From positions 34,184,965 through 34,248,964 of the forward strand of contig NC_092628.1 of the NCBI RefSeq assembly GCF_039555335.1: a stretch of 64,000 nt of DNA. Direction: 5' to 3'. The DNA comes from Amphiura filiformis (Eukaryota > Echinodermata > Ophiuroidea > Amphilepidida > Amphiuridae). The position numbers and the translations under genes are program-made. Under the pieces are notes generated by a model, which saw nothing but the letters and a program-made list of their open reading frames with translations, searched no databases and had not been told where the DNA came from. Position 1 is the first letter of the stretch. Every line of letters begins with the position of its first letter. Shown here piece after piece: positions 10,899 through 22,655 of this stretch.

Positions 10899-10971
10899 GA
10901 CCCCTGGCGGGACTCGAACCCGCAATCTTCGGTTTAGGAGACCGACGCCTTCTCCATTAGGCCACAGGGGC
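10899..10971 (-). tRNA. tRNA-Arg (anticodon CCT)
   Basis: Read on the minus strand, a full cloverleaf forms. The acceptor stem is GCCCCTG with CAGGGGT (G1:U72 wobble, as I recall for other animal tRNA-Arg-CCT). The A box is TGGCCTAATGG. The anticodon stem TCGGT/ACCGA closes the loop CTCCTAA, giving anticodon CCT, which decodes AGG. The B box is GGTTCGAGTCC. No intron. A T9 terminator follows within ~10 bases of the 3' end. The discriminator base reads C, where A or G is usual for tRNA-Arg. The intact stems and both internal promoters favour a working gene over a SINE head. Confidence 0.93.
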
Positions 10972-11041
10972 TGTCTGCAGGCCTTGACAAAGCAGCGACC
11001 TTTGACACGCACAATTCTGAGGTATGTCCAAAATGTATTAT

Positions 11042-11077
11042 TCATCATCATCATCATCATCATCATTTTTTTTTTAA
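11042..11077. repeat. (TCA)n microsatellite and poly-T
   Basis: Eight CAT/TCA trinucleotides are followed by a T run, 70 bp upstream of the tRNA gene on its own strand. Confidence 0.9.
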
Positions 11078-11079
11078 TT

Positions 11080-12820
11080 CACCTTGTTTTTAAAATGGAC
11101 ACTTTTAAAAACCCTTCCTGACAATATTACTATTGTTCCAGCATTTTGAGTAAAGAATAACAAAATTCAAATGTGATGGAAATCCTAAAAAAAACTACGG
11201 CCAAGTTTTTCGGTTCTCCACCGCATCTTCGGCTTGCAGCTATCATGATACCCTATGGTTTTTCGATCAAAAAAAATATAGCTTTGTTTCCTGGGGATAG
11301 TTATTATCACAATTGCGATAATATTTTCAACATCTTGAACATGGCTCTCTTTTCCTTCCAAAAAAAAAAGCAAAATTGGCTGCTTTCAAATATAACTTAA
11401 CTTTTGTAACAAATTAAAAAATCAATTAACCAAGACAATGAAAAGAAATAATAAGCATTTACTTTCAATATATAGGCAGAAACTCAAAGTCGTGCAGAGT
11501 GAGAAAAGGTTATTTTCTTAGACGTACATATGGGGTTGAACATTGAATATCCAAATTTAAATGGGCGAAACTTCTCATAATGCGGGACGCGGAACTGATT
11601 TTCCATGCGAGCCACTTTTAGTTTTTCAAAACTATAAAACAAAAATTTAGTGAACCAATAGAAAAATCAGCATTCACTCAGATTCTAATAACAGTGATAC
11701 TAATAAAGGTTTCAAAATAATGTTGCATGACTTGCATCCAATATAGAAATGAAAATAGCGACGAAAGGAATCATAAACTTGAAGATGAAGGGGAATATTT
11801 TTTGAGTTTGTAAAACTTATTTTTAAGTTTGCAATAAATATTTCAAGTTTGCATGTCTCTCATGGTACACCGTATTGGAAGTAATTAAAAACTCACAATT
11901 TTGTTCACGCAATAAAATCCAAAGATTGGTCTTATTGTTAATTATCATGATAATACACTGCTCATGAAGTTAATTGAATTCTCAGCAATAAAATCAAAGG
12001 AGTGGTTTAATCTTGGATTGTTTTCTCATAAAAATAATGTAAGTTTTATTAAAATGAAATGCTGCACGAAAGGTCGCATACTGCATGGTCAAACTTACAA
12101 AACCATCGACTGTCCAGCTTGTAGACTGGAGGAAAATGTCAAATATTAAATTATATGTTCTTGTATTAATGCTTTTGGCTTTTTTGAGTAAAAGTTGGTA
12201 TCCTAGCTATCTTACCTAATTTGAATCTGCTGAATTCAAGGGATACCAAGTTTTATGTGAGTCTATAACCCTCAAAATGACCCCTAAAATGACCCCATAG
12301 TGTTATACGGGGTCAACAATAATATTAAACCTGTTCCGATCTGATCCTAAGAATCACAAAGCTGAATTTTAAACTTTACAATTTATTAGTTTGCGTGAGC
12401 GCGAGTACGATCCGCGACCTGTGTTGCGGAGGTTTGTGCCAAAAAGGATACATGATACGCATGTGAAAAGTTGTAGCCTCTCACCCGCAATATAAGCTAG
12501 TATACTCTAATTTTCGTAATATCTTGGACCAAATTCTATAGCTTCAGGGTAGAACTGATAAACTGCAATTGCATACTGACCTATTCTTTTGAATATAATA
12601 CTGGCAAAAGCTTGAACTTTCCCCAATTCAGTTTGTTTGAATATTTATAATGAGCGGCGTAGCCAGGACTTTCAACTGAGTGGGTGCATGACAGCCCGGC
12701 ATTTGGTCACATTTTATCACTATGATCAAATATTTTTAATATATTTTATGGTAGGCCTATAAGAATTATTCTATAGTAAATCAGTTATACCAAGTAACTG
12801 ATGAGGCATAATGCAGGATA
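11080..12820. other. Intergenic AT-rich DNA
   Basis: No gene is seen. An isolated end-like motif GCGGCGTAGCCAGGACT lies at 12656-12671 and resembles one end of the hAT-type small elements in this window. No matching second end was found nearby. Confidence 0.35.
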
Positions 12821-12825
12821 TGAGA

Positions 12826-13025
12826 ACTACCTGCCGATTGGCCAAAAAGAAGTTTTCATTATCAATAATTTGGACCAATCATCAACATTGTTAAAATAAT
12901 TTCACCACGCAAAAACATTGGGTGAATTATGTGCAAAGCTCCATTCTGATTGGTGATTAAAGTAATGATAGGCCTATAATGTAATTGACCAATCAGAGGC
13001 AACTGAACTTAGATCAGCAGGTAGT
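12826..13025. mobile_element. Possible 200-bp MITE
   Basis: The ends are inverted over 14 bp with two mismatches: ACTACCTGCCGATT on the left, and GATCAGCAGGTAGT on the right. Internal ATTGG/CCAAT words add weak symmetry. No target duplication is evident. Confidence 0.4.
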
Positions 13026-13109
13026 AGGGGTTAATCATCTTCCTATCACAAGGCGTGGCTTTTTACTTCCGCAAATGGTCGAAGTGGTATATCATCTCTT
13101 CTCAAATTG

Positions 13110-13390
13110 TGACTTAGGTCCCGACATTTAAAGCAGTCTCATCCCCCTGGTTATATACAGGTCATGAAAACCTTTTAAAACGTTACATATGAAAACGCAC
13201 TATAAAACTAGTTCTAAAATGTTTTCAAAATGTTATTGTAAAATATTTTTCAAAGAACATTAGGCCTATGTTAGAATATTTGCAGGAGGTTATAAAAATG
13301 TTTTTAAAACGTTTTTTACACTTTTTCTGGCAACCTTTTCTAACCTTTGGCGAATGATGTCGAAAACGTTTTGTGTTTGATGCCACATTC
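13110..13390 (-). mobile_element. AACGTTTT-family MITE-like repeat, copy 2
   Basis: The reverse complement matches the copy at 9610-9925 over most of its length, with the same ordered words (CTGCAAATATTCTAACATA, TTACAATAACATTTT, ACGTTTTAAAA). The pair is inverted and about 3.3 kb apart. Confidence 0.6.
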
Positions 13391-13399
13391 TTTTTTATT

Positions 13400-15060
13400 T
13401 GAAAATCCAGCAAGTCCGTGCCAAAAAAGATAATAAAGATTTAAAAAAAAATAGAATGCGATATTCGTTTCTTCCATAAACGTGATTAATATCCTAGCAT
13501 TGTCGCACCCCTCCACAACCCCATGTATACCGTATTAGAGATAGTCACAAGAACAACCCAACCCGAGAACCGCGAAATCTAGTCCTATATAAATACGGGC
13601 CGTTGGAATTTTCGATATTTGTCACTTACGTTAGAGGGGAGGGGGTTAGCCTTCTAACGAAAGGACTTTCGTTTATAGGGCTTCATCGAACCGTTGGGTT
13701 GTTCCCTAACATGCCCGGGAATCATGTAAATCGAGGAAAATGCTACAGATACGAATCGATTTGGCTAGAAATGTTTTGAATTACATAATAAATTAATAAC
13801 ATTTTGAATTCAGTTTGATAATAAATAACACTGTCATCACCCGGTGTCACCAGCATTCACCACCTTCCCATTGTTGCTATCTACTGAAGATCGCTTCATC
13901 GATGAAGTAATGCAACAGCTTCTGGAATTACGCACGTTCCTGGGCATATTCAGGTGCCTGGGCATGTTCACTAAATGGCTTTACGCCCTCTTCACAGATT
14001 CATCCATTATGGTCAGTGGTTATACATAATTTACGTCATATCAAAATCAGTGTATAAAATATTCATTTGTTACGTATATAATGGATGGTATAGCTAATGA
14101 AAAATGACAGGTTGATGCTAAAAACATGGAGTCGAATTTACATGGAGATGGACGCTGAAAAATGATTTTGTTCTCCGTCGAAAAACTGGAATAAAATGGG
14201 ATGACATGCGATTACAATGGACTTACGTGAAGTTAAGATGTAGGTCTATTCACACGGTAAGTCGGTGCCAGTTGGAGTGAAATGTTTCATGTTTTGGTTT
14301 TGTGTGAACCTGAGTGAGGAGTGAGAAGTGTATCAGAGCTGTGCATGTGTAGTCTATGTGTTTAAATTTAAAATGCATGTGAATGGAAATTAGAAAAAAG
14401 GTGAGGAGATGAATTTGAGTGTTTTATAAATTACAAATCAGTGCATGATGATATCATGATATTGATTTACCTGGTAAAAAGTATTAAATAAAACCAGGTA
14501 CAAAGTATTAAAATAAAAGGGAAATTTAATATATGACATATGTACTGGTAATCGGTATTTTTATCCATCCTCCATCCGTACTTTAGGGGTTTTAATTATT
14601 ATTTAATATCATACCATGCCATCAAGTATAGTTTCCTGTCGGTTTTCATTGGATAAGCGCCCAGCCAATTTACTGACGTGACATGATATTGGTCTATCTG
14701 ACGTATCATACCTGCTGAGTGTGTCACATGCACGTTTTGACGCACCGTGTCGTGTAAACGGACATGATGCGCGGCTCTGCATGACAACTCGCACAGCAAC
14801 GATTATTTCATAACAATCATGGCGCTTCAATAATCGGCTACAAAGCTGTATTGAAACACGGATTTCACTGAAATTTGCCACTCCAAATGATACAGAGAGC
14901 TTTTGGGTTTCAATGGTCTCAGCAAAGTTGAGTTGGTGTGGAAGCAGAGTGGTGTGGAAGATGATCATGTAGACGGGTTTGAGTAAAATTGTTCCAGCCA
15001 AGAATATTTTTTTTCGTTATGTGAGATTATTTGTAGGGTTTATAAAATCGTTATTAGGTC
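13400..15060. other. Intergenic DNA with an exon-like patch and a CCAAT/CRE cluster
   Basis: No complete gene. An open, less AT-rich patch lies at 13849-14011. A cluster of three CCAAT boxes and two TGACGT motifs lies at 14648-14704. Both are discussed in the findings. Confidence 0.35.
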
Positions 15061-15067
15061 CAGTTTA

Positions 15068-15152
15068 ATTAGGGGTGATACGGATTACATCTAGTCTCGG
15101 AGTTCGTATCAAACTCCTCAACTAGATAATCCGTTTCACCACCTAATAGTAA
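15068..15152. repeat. Short foldback hairpin
   Basis: ATTAGGGGTGATACGGATTA...CTAGT pairs with ACTAG...TAATCCGTTTCACCACCTAAT, with a few mismatches and a ~30-base loop. No flanking duplication is clear. It may be a very small MITE. Confidence 0.55.
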
Positions 15153-15154
15153 TA

Positions 15155-16131
15155 CCATAACCCTAGACAGTAACCCTAAAATATAATTATATTAACCCCA
15201 TATAATCCCTTAAAAATAATGGTGAATATAAAACCCCAAAACGAATGAAGAGCTGCAATTGTAAAGAATGCCCATAAGGTTGCACATCCGAATATTCAGT
15301 CCCAGAACAAAATCTTCATTTACTGACATAATCATGTTCATTCTTGGCCTGAATTGTTTCCATTTAAAATCTTCAAATGGCAAACTGGACAAAAGAAGCA
15401 CATGGTCCCACTTCAGAGCTTTTTAATCCCCTATTCATGCTGCATTCATCCTGCTACTTGAGTGTTTGGACAACCGGAACAGTTTTTACAGTTCTTTTGA
15501 AAAAAATCTGGCCCTCGTCCACTTTTTTTTCAAAATCAGCCCCCCCCCCCCAAATCCTGGTTATGGGCCTGTTAGTGAGTAGAAGGTTCGACAGAGCTGT
15601 CAACTGTCACACATGTGGGCGCTTTCTCACGTTCACACACCAAGTAAAATCACATATGCCAAGATATTTAAATTCCGCGCGTTGTCAAAATATTGTTGCT
15701 TTTCCCCGCCCTTCTCAAACTCCATAATGAAAATATAGGGGCTCAGCAATTAAAAATTTTAGTCAGCAAACGATATTTCCATCATGGTATGCCCCTCGAC
15801 CATATCTCAATACAAGCAGTTCCGAAATGTGAAATTCAATTATTTAGCTAATATTTGAAATTTGAGGAGCTGATCACAGCCAATTTAACATGGAGATACA
15901 ATGTCAGTGTGCAGCAAGAAAATACTGATGAAGATGTCGATGTTAGCCATATTGGTGAGTAATATATATATAAACCTTTTGTTTTGATCACATTTTAAAG
16001 ATTTTTAGTTAATTTTACCACTATTTTGTAAGTATATCATGTTTCATAAACAATTTTGATAAATGTTGTAATCCAAATTTTATGTTGACATCGACAACTT
16101 TTTCTGATGTCGACAACATGTCAACATAATT
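15155..16131. other. Intergenic DNA
   Basis: No supported gene. A C-rich fragment at 15530-15560 resembles the poly-G/C repeat family seen elsewhere in the window. Confidence 0.35.
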
Positions 16132-16612
16132 GAGGGCGAGATGGCCGAGTTATTAAGGCGTTGTGCTGCCGGCCGGGAGATACGATTGACGAGGGTTCGA
16201 GCCTTGGGCTTGCCTTCATAGGTGAAAATTCTCTTCCCTCCCAAAAAGTTCCTATATGGTCGGGAATCCTTCAATTAAGTTCAGTTATTTAATTTCAGAA
16301 TTTAATTGAAGAATTTCTTCTCGCCCCCATACACTGCTTAGCACATGCAGATATAGGTAGTGTATACATGTGCTTCGTCCGTGATTCGGAAGTCACGTAA
16401 AGTCGTTGGTCCCATGTACAGGAAGAGTCAAACCCTGTGCATGTTAAGTGTCAGAGCTATTCGAAAAGAGAAGGGGGACCATCCCCGGTTCTGATATCTG
16501 CAATCAATCCTAGGTTCCAGGATCGTGTATAGGTAAAAAACTGTGCACGTTAAGCCCGTGCGACAATACTCAATTTGAGGTATGCACATATATAGGAAGA
16601 AGAAGAATTGCA
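16132..16612 (+). mobile_element. tRNA-derived SINE (Ser/Leu-type head)
   Basis: The head is tRNA-like: A box TGGCCGAGTTATTAAGG at 16142-16158 and B box GGTTCGAGCC at 16194-16203. The ~35-base gap with GC-rich stem text suits a class II (Ser/Leu) tRNA. It is not a working tRNA because the stems do not close. The body has TTCGGAAGTCACGTAAAGTCG, then TTCGAAAAGAGAAGGG, and ends near a GAAGAAGAAG run. The body is shared with the SINE fragment at 31241-31402. Confidence 0.75.
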
Positions 16613-16614
16613 TG

Positions 16615-17224
16615 TCGATGACAGCACTAGTATAAGGGGGTTTTAACACTACATTCTTAACCATTGCGGGTGGTTATACTCTTACACATACATGTATACA
16701 GCATCTCTTTGGAAATTTGGTGCCCCAAGTGATGCATTTTTTCCAAAATTGGTCCAATTTTGGGCCAAATATTCCTTGAATTGACTAAAAATAATTGCAA
16801 AATTTTGTGCGCCAAATCTTTGTTTCACTGAGCCAAAACCATGACATACAACCTCTGAGTAAACACAGTATGTACGTATACATGTACCTGGGTAATCGTC
16901 CTCAAATGCAGACATTTATTGCATTTAATTCTGCAAACTAGGATGCAAAGATGCTAGCATGGACCAGATATTCCCTGTTCGACGCTATGGATCCCTTATT
17001 GTGGTAGGTAGTACCAAACTTGTCACTGTTCCTTATCAAAATATTTGTGCAAAAAATATACAAACGAAAAGGAAAACACCTTTATAATAGGGCCATTCAA
17101 TATTTATGCCAGGAGGGAGTGGGAGTCCTGATAAAGTTCTGTTTAACTGATTACTGTCCAAAAGTGAATCGAAATAACATTTAACCTTGATGCAAGTGAC
17201 TTTTTCTGATCCAAGGCTTCCATA
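16615..17224. other. Intergenic DNA
   Basis: No gene is supported. Diverged TTTTGGGCC/CCAAAATT words at 16710-16830 recall those at 7600-7790. Confidence 0.35.
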
Positions 17225-17490
17225 TCTTCAACAGGAATGATCCTTTACAACATTCTAAACATGTTGAAAATCTTTATGACCCTATAAAAGGTCAAATTTT
17301 GAAATTGGTCCAATCGAGCTCAAATTTAATAGGAATAATCCTTACAATATTCTAAAGATGTCAAAAAACATTTATGACCCCAAAGGTCAAAGTTGAGGGG
17401 TCAAAGGTCAAATTTTAAAATTGTTCCAATTGAGCTCACAAATTCAACAGGAATGATCCTAAAGACATTCTAATTTCTAAACATGTTAAA
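17225..17490. repeat. Three degenerate ~95-120-bp tandem units with AGGTCA words
   Basis: Units start at CAGGAATGATCC or its variant near 17233, 17328 and 17447. They share TTCTAAACATGTTGAAAA, TTTATGACC and AAAGGTCAAATTTT. The middle unit contains GGGTCA-A-AGGTCA at 17398-17410. Confidence 0.7.
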
Positions 17491-17777
17491 AACATTTGTT
17501 TTTTTTACTTCTGTTTAAGTAATCACAAAAGCAGGCAGTCACAAAAGCAGGCGAGATTCGTGGTTCGAGAACCGCTTTGTTTAGGTATGTGATTATTCCG
17601 ATATTATGAAGCTGTCAGTTTGATTGTTCTTGCATAAGAAAACATACAAATAAAGCAAGCAAAAAAAACCACCAACAAAACAAAAGAAACTAGAAGTGTC
17701 CTGTGTCCACAAATACAGTCATTTTGACCTTTGACCCTAGAGATAGACACACAAATTTGTGACCAACCCATAAGGCT

Positions 17778-17880
17778 AATGAAATAAAATAAAATGATTA
17801 GTTTCCCATCACATTTTTTTTCAGTGAAATATGAGGTCATGATTTCATTATTCATTATTTTGGAAAATTTCATTATTGTA
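17778..17880 (+). mobile_element. Fragment of a TTTCCCATCAC-end MITE
   Basis: About 100 bp are nearly identical to the reverse complement of 54505-54604. Both contain ATTAGTTTCCCATCACATTT and ATATGAGGTCATGATTTCAT. Only one end of the element is present here. Confidence 0.65.
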
Positions 17881-18109
17881 AAAACCTTCATTTACATGGC
17901 GGGGCAACACAACAATATTTTTTTTTTGCCTAATGTCAATGTATGTGTATATTTTCTGTTTCTTGCACTTTTGCAAAAGGACAGAAAAAATGACCAATTT
18001 AAATTATAAATTGAAGGGGGGACCTTATCATGCTTTATGGATTTAACTTTAGTGTTAAACATTGCAAATGCTTTAAAAACAGATTAAGTTGGTTGAATCA
18101 CCAGGCTTT

Positions 18110-18266
18110 GCAATTTTTGGCATTTCAGGGGGGGGGGGAGGGCAGATTTTTGTCAGATTGAAAGAGTGGAAAGAGATTTTTGGCTAAGCAAAAGGGAGGC
18201 AAGATATTTTTGGCACACATTCATGGGGTACTTTTCAAAACATTTAGTAATATGCAAAATATCCTC
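18110..18266. repeat. Poly-G/C repeat family, left part (interrupted copy A)
   Basis: G-run blocks alternate with TTTTTGGCA words. In reverse complement, this and 19431-19700 match the order of landmarks in the copies at 34808-35124 and 44334-44950 (TTTGGCACAAATTCATGGGG, TATGCAAA, TATCTAGAC, GTTCCCAAA). The 18267-19430 element has split this copy. Confidence 0.65.
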
Positions 18267-19430
18267 CTGGGCCGATATTCATAAAGCCTTGCTAAATTAG
18301 CAACCAACTAGTGCTTAGCAAGATGCTAAATCCACTAGTTGATAGCTACGTAGCAATCAACTAATTTCTTATTCATAAAACCTTGCTAAACACTTTGCTA
18401 ACTAGCTATCAACTAGAAATATTTAGCTGATAACTTATTTGGGTGTTTTGGGTGCTATGGCCTTCAACAGTTGTGTAACATCTAATACAATAGGCTTATA
18501 TAATACATGTCTATTATACTTGAGCTCTGAACCACAGTCAAAATGATCAAAATGTAATGACTCATTGCTGATGGTCTTCATTGAGATTTCGTTAATAAAA
18601 TTACATGTGTATTTTGTAAGCTATATAGGCCTACAAGGTTGTTACGGCAAATTAAATTAAAAAAGATACTCTGAACAAGTAAAGTTCATATACATGTTAA
18701 GTCCTTGGTTTGTTGTAAAAACATACTATACATACTATATTGCTTCATGCTCATTTAGCTTCATGAGCAACACTGTGTAAATAATATTAGATAATTTAAT
18801 AGCATATGATATATCTTGCTTGTTGTCCTGACAAAAGCCAAGCATGATTTATCTTTATCAAATTGACATATAATTTGTTATTGAAAATAAGTCATGCATC
18901 TTTACCAAAGAGAACATTGGTAACATGTCTCCAAAATATATATTTTACGTATCAAACAATTGAACAGAATTGCTTCGATTGAACATATCTGCTTAACTAA
19001 AGATTACTTGCTATATCATAATCATTTTTCTTGTGCAAATTTGGTTAAACAATACTGGCTTATTTCAATGTTTATTCATTCACCCTAAATTTGTTGTGTG
19101 TTTTTAAGACAGTTTCTTATGTGTAAAACACACTGAAGACCTCAGAAACAGAATATTCTGAGAACATTATTTTTCATAATTGACAACAGTTAATATGAAA
19201 TTAAAACAATAAATCATGTCAAACTTAGTTCAAAATCATTAAGACTAGTTGTCAACTAGTGACTTAGCGCTGCCCCAGATCAACTCTAAGTTTTGGCAAA
19301 ATTTTAGAATGTTGCTAACTCTAACTGGGTTTTATGAATAAGAATTAGCAATCAGCTAGGCTTAGCAGCTTGCTAAAGTCAATTTTAGCTGTCAACTAGG
19401 CCTAGCGTGGTTTTATGAATATCAGCCCTG
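18267..19430. mobile_element. 1.16-kb inverted-repeat element inserted in a poly-G/C repeat
   Basis: The ends are inverted: CTGGGCCGATATTCATAAAG at left, and the right end read inward gives CAGGGCTGATATTCATAAAA. Subterminal regions on both sides repeat TTGCTAA, CAACTAG and TTCATAAAACC words in both orientations. The interior is AT-rich without coding capacity. Flanking sequence aligns across the insertion to intact relatives, which proves insertion. The target duplication could not be fixed. A CAGGG-type end would suit hAT. Confidence 0.75.
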
Positions 19431-19700
19431 ATCACTACACTTGTATTAATATATCTAGACAAAAGGTTTGCAAAATTTAGTTCCCAAACATTTGGCATGT
19501 GCTAAGGAGGAGAACAAGGTTTTTGGCAGATCAAGGGGGGGGGACAAGCAATTTTGGCAGGCGGAGGTAGGGGAGGGGCAAGGTTTATTTGGCATGCTAA
19601 GAAAGGGGGTAGGCATTTTTGGCAGGACATTTTAAAATTTGCCCACCCTGGGGGACAGATATTTTTTTACACAGCCTCTAAATTGAAGTTATGGGTGAGA
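19431..19700. repeat. Poly-G/C repeat family, right part (interrupted copy A)
   Basis: Continues the split copy. TATCTAGAC, GTTTGCAAA, GTTCCCAAACATTTGGCATG and G-run blocks with TTTTGGCA are seen in the same order as the other copies. Confidence 0.6.
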
Positions 19701-19831
19701 AGGGGTCATTTGGAGATAATGGTAACTCATAAAAACACTTTTTTGCCCCAGGATTTATGCTCTTACAGGCAACATGCAACAGGGTCATAGCAAGGTCAAA
19801 AATATTGGGGCAGGCTGTCAAGAACTGGGGT

Positions 19832-19992
19832 CAGTGGCGTTGCTTGGGGGGGGGGGTGTGCATATGTCTAAAAAATTTCTACAATTTTTTTCTTTCCCCC
19901 CTTTTCCACTTTTTATGGCATTAATTTCACTCAAATTAATTCACTTTGCCTCCCGAATGCCCCCCCGAAAAAAATTCCTGGAGCCGCTACTG
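19832..19992. mobile_element. 161-bp hAT-type MITE
   Basis: The termini are CAGTGGCGTTGCTTGG and, read inward from the right, CAGTAGCGGCTCCAGG. The flanking 8-mers ACTGGGGT (19824-19831) and ACTGGGTG (19993-20000) agree at six of eight bases, as in an aged 8-bp duplication. The inside is poly-G then pyrimidine-rich. It belongs with the 6644-7143 element by its ends. Confidence 0.75.
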
Positions 19993-20454
19993 ACTGGGTG
20001 GCCAAAATAATGTAAATTAACACAATAATTATAAACAAATATGTAACCAATTACTCAAAAAAACGTGGCTCAAAAATTGGGGCAGCCATGGCCTCCCTTT
20101 TGTCACTTTACTAAATGTCTATTCAGCAAGGTGTGGGTACATGTATTTTTGTATGTGGGTTAAAAGCCTCAGGAAGGTCACTCCAGTAAATTGGGTCTTG
20201 CAGGAGGATTTCCCAATGGGCAGCCTCATCCCAACATCATCTCCCACTTGATGCTATTTAAAAAATGGAATGTGTGTGGCACAGGTCTGTAATTGAAAGC
20301 AAACCATTTTAAATTTGGTATGGGTAACAAAAACAAAATTCTCTCACTGATATATCCTGTCAATTTACATCAGCTTCTGGGTGTTTGAATTGTGTGCTAT
20401 AATTAATCTCAAAATAGGACACAAAAACACCCCAACATTGAAAGACAGGTTTTG

Positions 20455-20975
20455 TAGAACCAAGTTATAAACTGCTGCATTTTGTGAAGGGGAGGGGTAA
20501 AACTGAGTACATGTACAAGGGCAATTAAATATAGAGAGCCTTTGTAACAGAAGTTCTATCACATACATTTGTACAATGCCCTGGGACAATGCCTCATGGT
20601 GTGTATAATAGTTCTTGGCTTGAACTTTAGTTATGACCAAAAAAGTAAATGTCAAAATATTTATGTTACATTTTAAATCCTGGGGTAAAACTTGCATTGT
20701 ATAACTGATTGTTTTTGTAAAGGGGAGGGGTAAAACTGAAAACTGATTACAAGGGCAATTAAAGATATGTGTAGATGGCCTTTGTAACATAAGTTCTATC
20801 ACATACATTTGTACATAGCCCTGGGACAATGCCTCATACAATAATAGTTCTTGGCTTGAACTTTGGTTATGACCAAAAAAAGTAAATGTCAAAACTTATT
20901 ATGCCATTCAAGACATGTATTTATGTTACATTTTAAATCCTGGGGTAAAACTTGTATAACTGCTTGTTTTTATTT
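20455..20975. repeat. Two tandem copies of a ~230-260-bp unit
   Basis: Both copies contain AAGGGGAGGGGTAAAACTG, TTCTATCACATACATTTGTA, CCCTGGGACAATGCCTCAT and TTATGACCAAAAAAGTAAAT in order. The second copy carries a ~25-bp insertion (TATTATGCCATTCAAGACAT). Confidence 0.85.
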
Positions 20976-22377
20976 ACATCACTTGAATTGGGGTTGATGT
21001 GAAAAGAAAAAGGTCATTGCAAGGGGTCTAAAGAACAATGACATTATATTTGTTGAACCTGGGGGTAAACGTCTTTTGAGAAGTGATCCATGTAACAAGG
21101 AGTATTGTATGACATAAATCACAACAAATTGATGTGGAGAGTGCCTTTGTGATATGTTGCTGTTGCTAGGGGTCATAGGTAATACTAGTACATAGCTTCA
21201 AAGAATGTGTATTAGGTGTGCTTTTTAGCCTGTGGATAAAACAGTTAAAGAGGGGGAGGGAGATATCAGATACTAGATGTTAGTCTTGATTGCGGAATAA
21301 ATAAAGTGAAGCTGGGATGATAAGGGACTGTTTTAACAGTGATTTTTGCTGGAAACTTGTCACAGGAACATACAATGTACAGGCAATAGTCAAAAGGTAA
21401 GCAGATGTCAGATACTTGATTTTATAAAAATAGGCATGTATACCTTCAGACCTTATACATCTATCGCAGAGCTTAATCTTGATGTCATGTTGGTTCATGG
21501 CCAAAACAGAAATGCTTGATGGTGTGTAGGATATGTTATATTGTAGTACTTGAAGCCATTGTTGGATACAGTTTTTACTAGTGAAAGTTGGAATCATGTT
21601 AATTTGGATGAAATATTATTGACTAGTTGAAACCATTGTAAAAAAAGTCATACATTTGTTATGCATATTTCATAATATTTTCACAATCAAGGTTTTTTCC
21701 AATTACCCAGGCCTACCCTTAAGGTTAGAATTGGCTTAGTATGATCAAATATATTGTGGTATGATGATCCCAATACACATCAGTAACAACTCTTTAATAT
21801 TTGATGAGACTTGATTTTCTTGAATCAATCTGAAAAAGTATACATTTTAGGTTCAGGTTTGGAATTATCCCCTCGAGCCTTTGCCCCTGGCTGAACCTAA
21901 TGCATGGTATGGGGGTATGGTGTTGACCCACTATAAGCACTAGATCATGGAAATCTTAGGGAACAAACCAAAAGTTGGATGATGTCCTAAAATGTACCTA
22001 TAAATGAAAGTCCTTTTGTTAGGGAGGGGGTCCAAAGTCTGAATATGGGTGTAAAAACTAGTTACAAATCAGTCAGAGATGATCTTATTGGCATTGTGTT
22101 GTGCGTTCAAAAAGAGAGATGCCATCAAAGATAGACCATTAGTGGGAGCTAGTGGGTTTGCCTAAACAGGGATGGTCTAAAGTACCTTTATTTGGGGAAC
22201 CCTGTTTTGGTTGTCAATTTGGAGGGTATACCATCCCTGCAACATGCATGCTTCACTTTTGCTTTTATAAAAGAATACTATTTCTGGTGTATCCATGAGA
22301 TACAGAGGGTGTGCACACCCCTGGGTCTGTGCCTGAAACATGCATCGGTTCATTTACACTGCATTAAATTTGAAGTC
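20976..22377. other. Intergenic DNA
   Basis: No gene, RNA or element boundary could be supported in this stretch. Confidence 0.35.
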
Positions 22378-22655
22378 CTTAACCCTTACCCTCCTGAATG
22401 CTACAAAATACTACTTGATATATGCGCTGTTAGTGCATGCATCCCGACGTGGTGTGATGACGCTAATCGCCTAAGTGATATATAGGCACGGTTTCGCTGG
22501 CCAGCGAAGCCCAAGACCCGTGGCAAAGTGTCGCCAACCGAGTGCTTGGCATGCGAGGGGTCTCCGGTTCGAATCCCACCCAGAGCAAACAACTTCTTTC
22601 CTTCTTTTCTCTCTTTATTCTTTTAGGTTACCACTATCGAAACTCAGTATAGGCT
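22378..22655 (+). mobile_element. tRNA-Ala-like SINE, copy 1
   Basis: It starts with a telomere-like leader (CCTTAACCCTTACCCTCC). A tRNA-related region follows with A box TGGCAAAGTGT (22521-22531) and B box GGTTCGAATCC (22566-22576). The text between them, GAGTGCTTGGCATGCGAG, resembles the anticodon arm of tRNA-Ala. The pyrimidine tail is CTTCTTTCCTTCTTTTCTC. Stems do not close, so it is not a tRNA gene. Copy 2 follows directly. Confidence 0.75.

Noticed and set aside
14609-15001. 130-residue frame on the minus strand
   Set aside because: No recognisable family, overlaps the CCAAT/CRE cluster and another frame; left as intergenic.
20365-20892. 175-residue frame on the minus strand
   Set aside because: It spans a two-copy tandem repeat and shows the same peptide twice with no known domain; likely chance frame.
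22521-22600. tRNA gene at the A/B box pair
   Set aside because: Acceptor and T stems do not close, and the second tandem copy has a broken B box; it is a SINE head.
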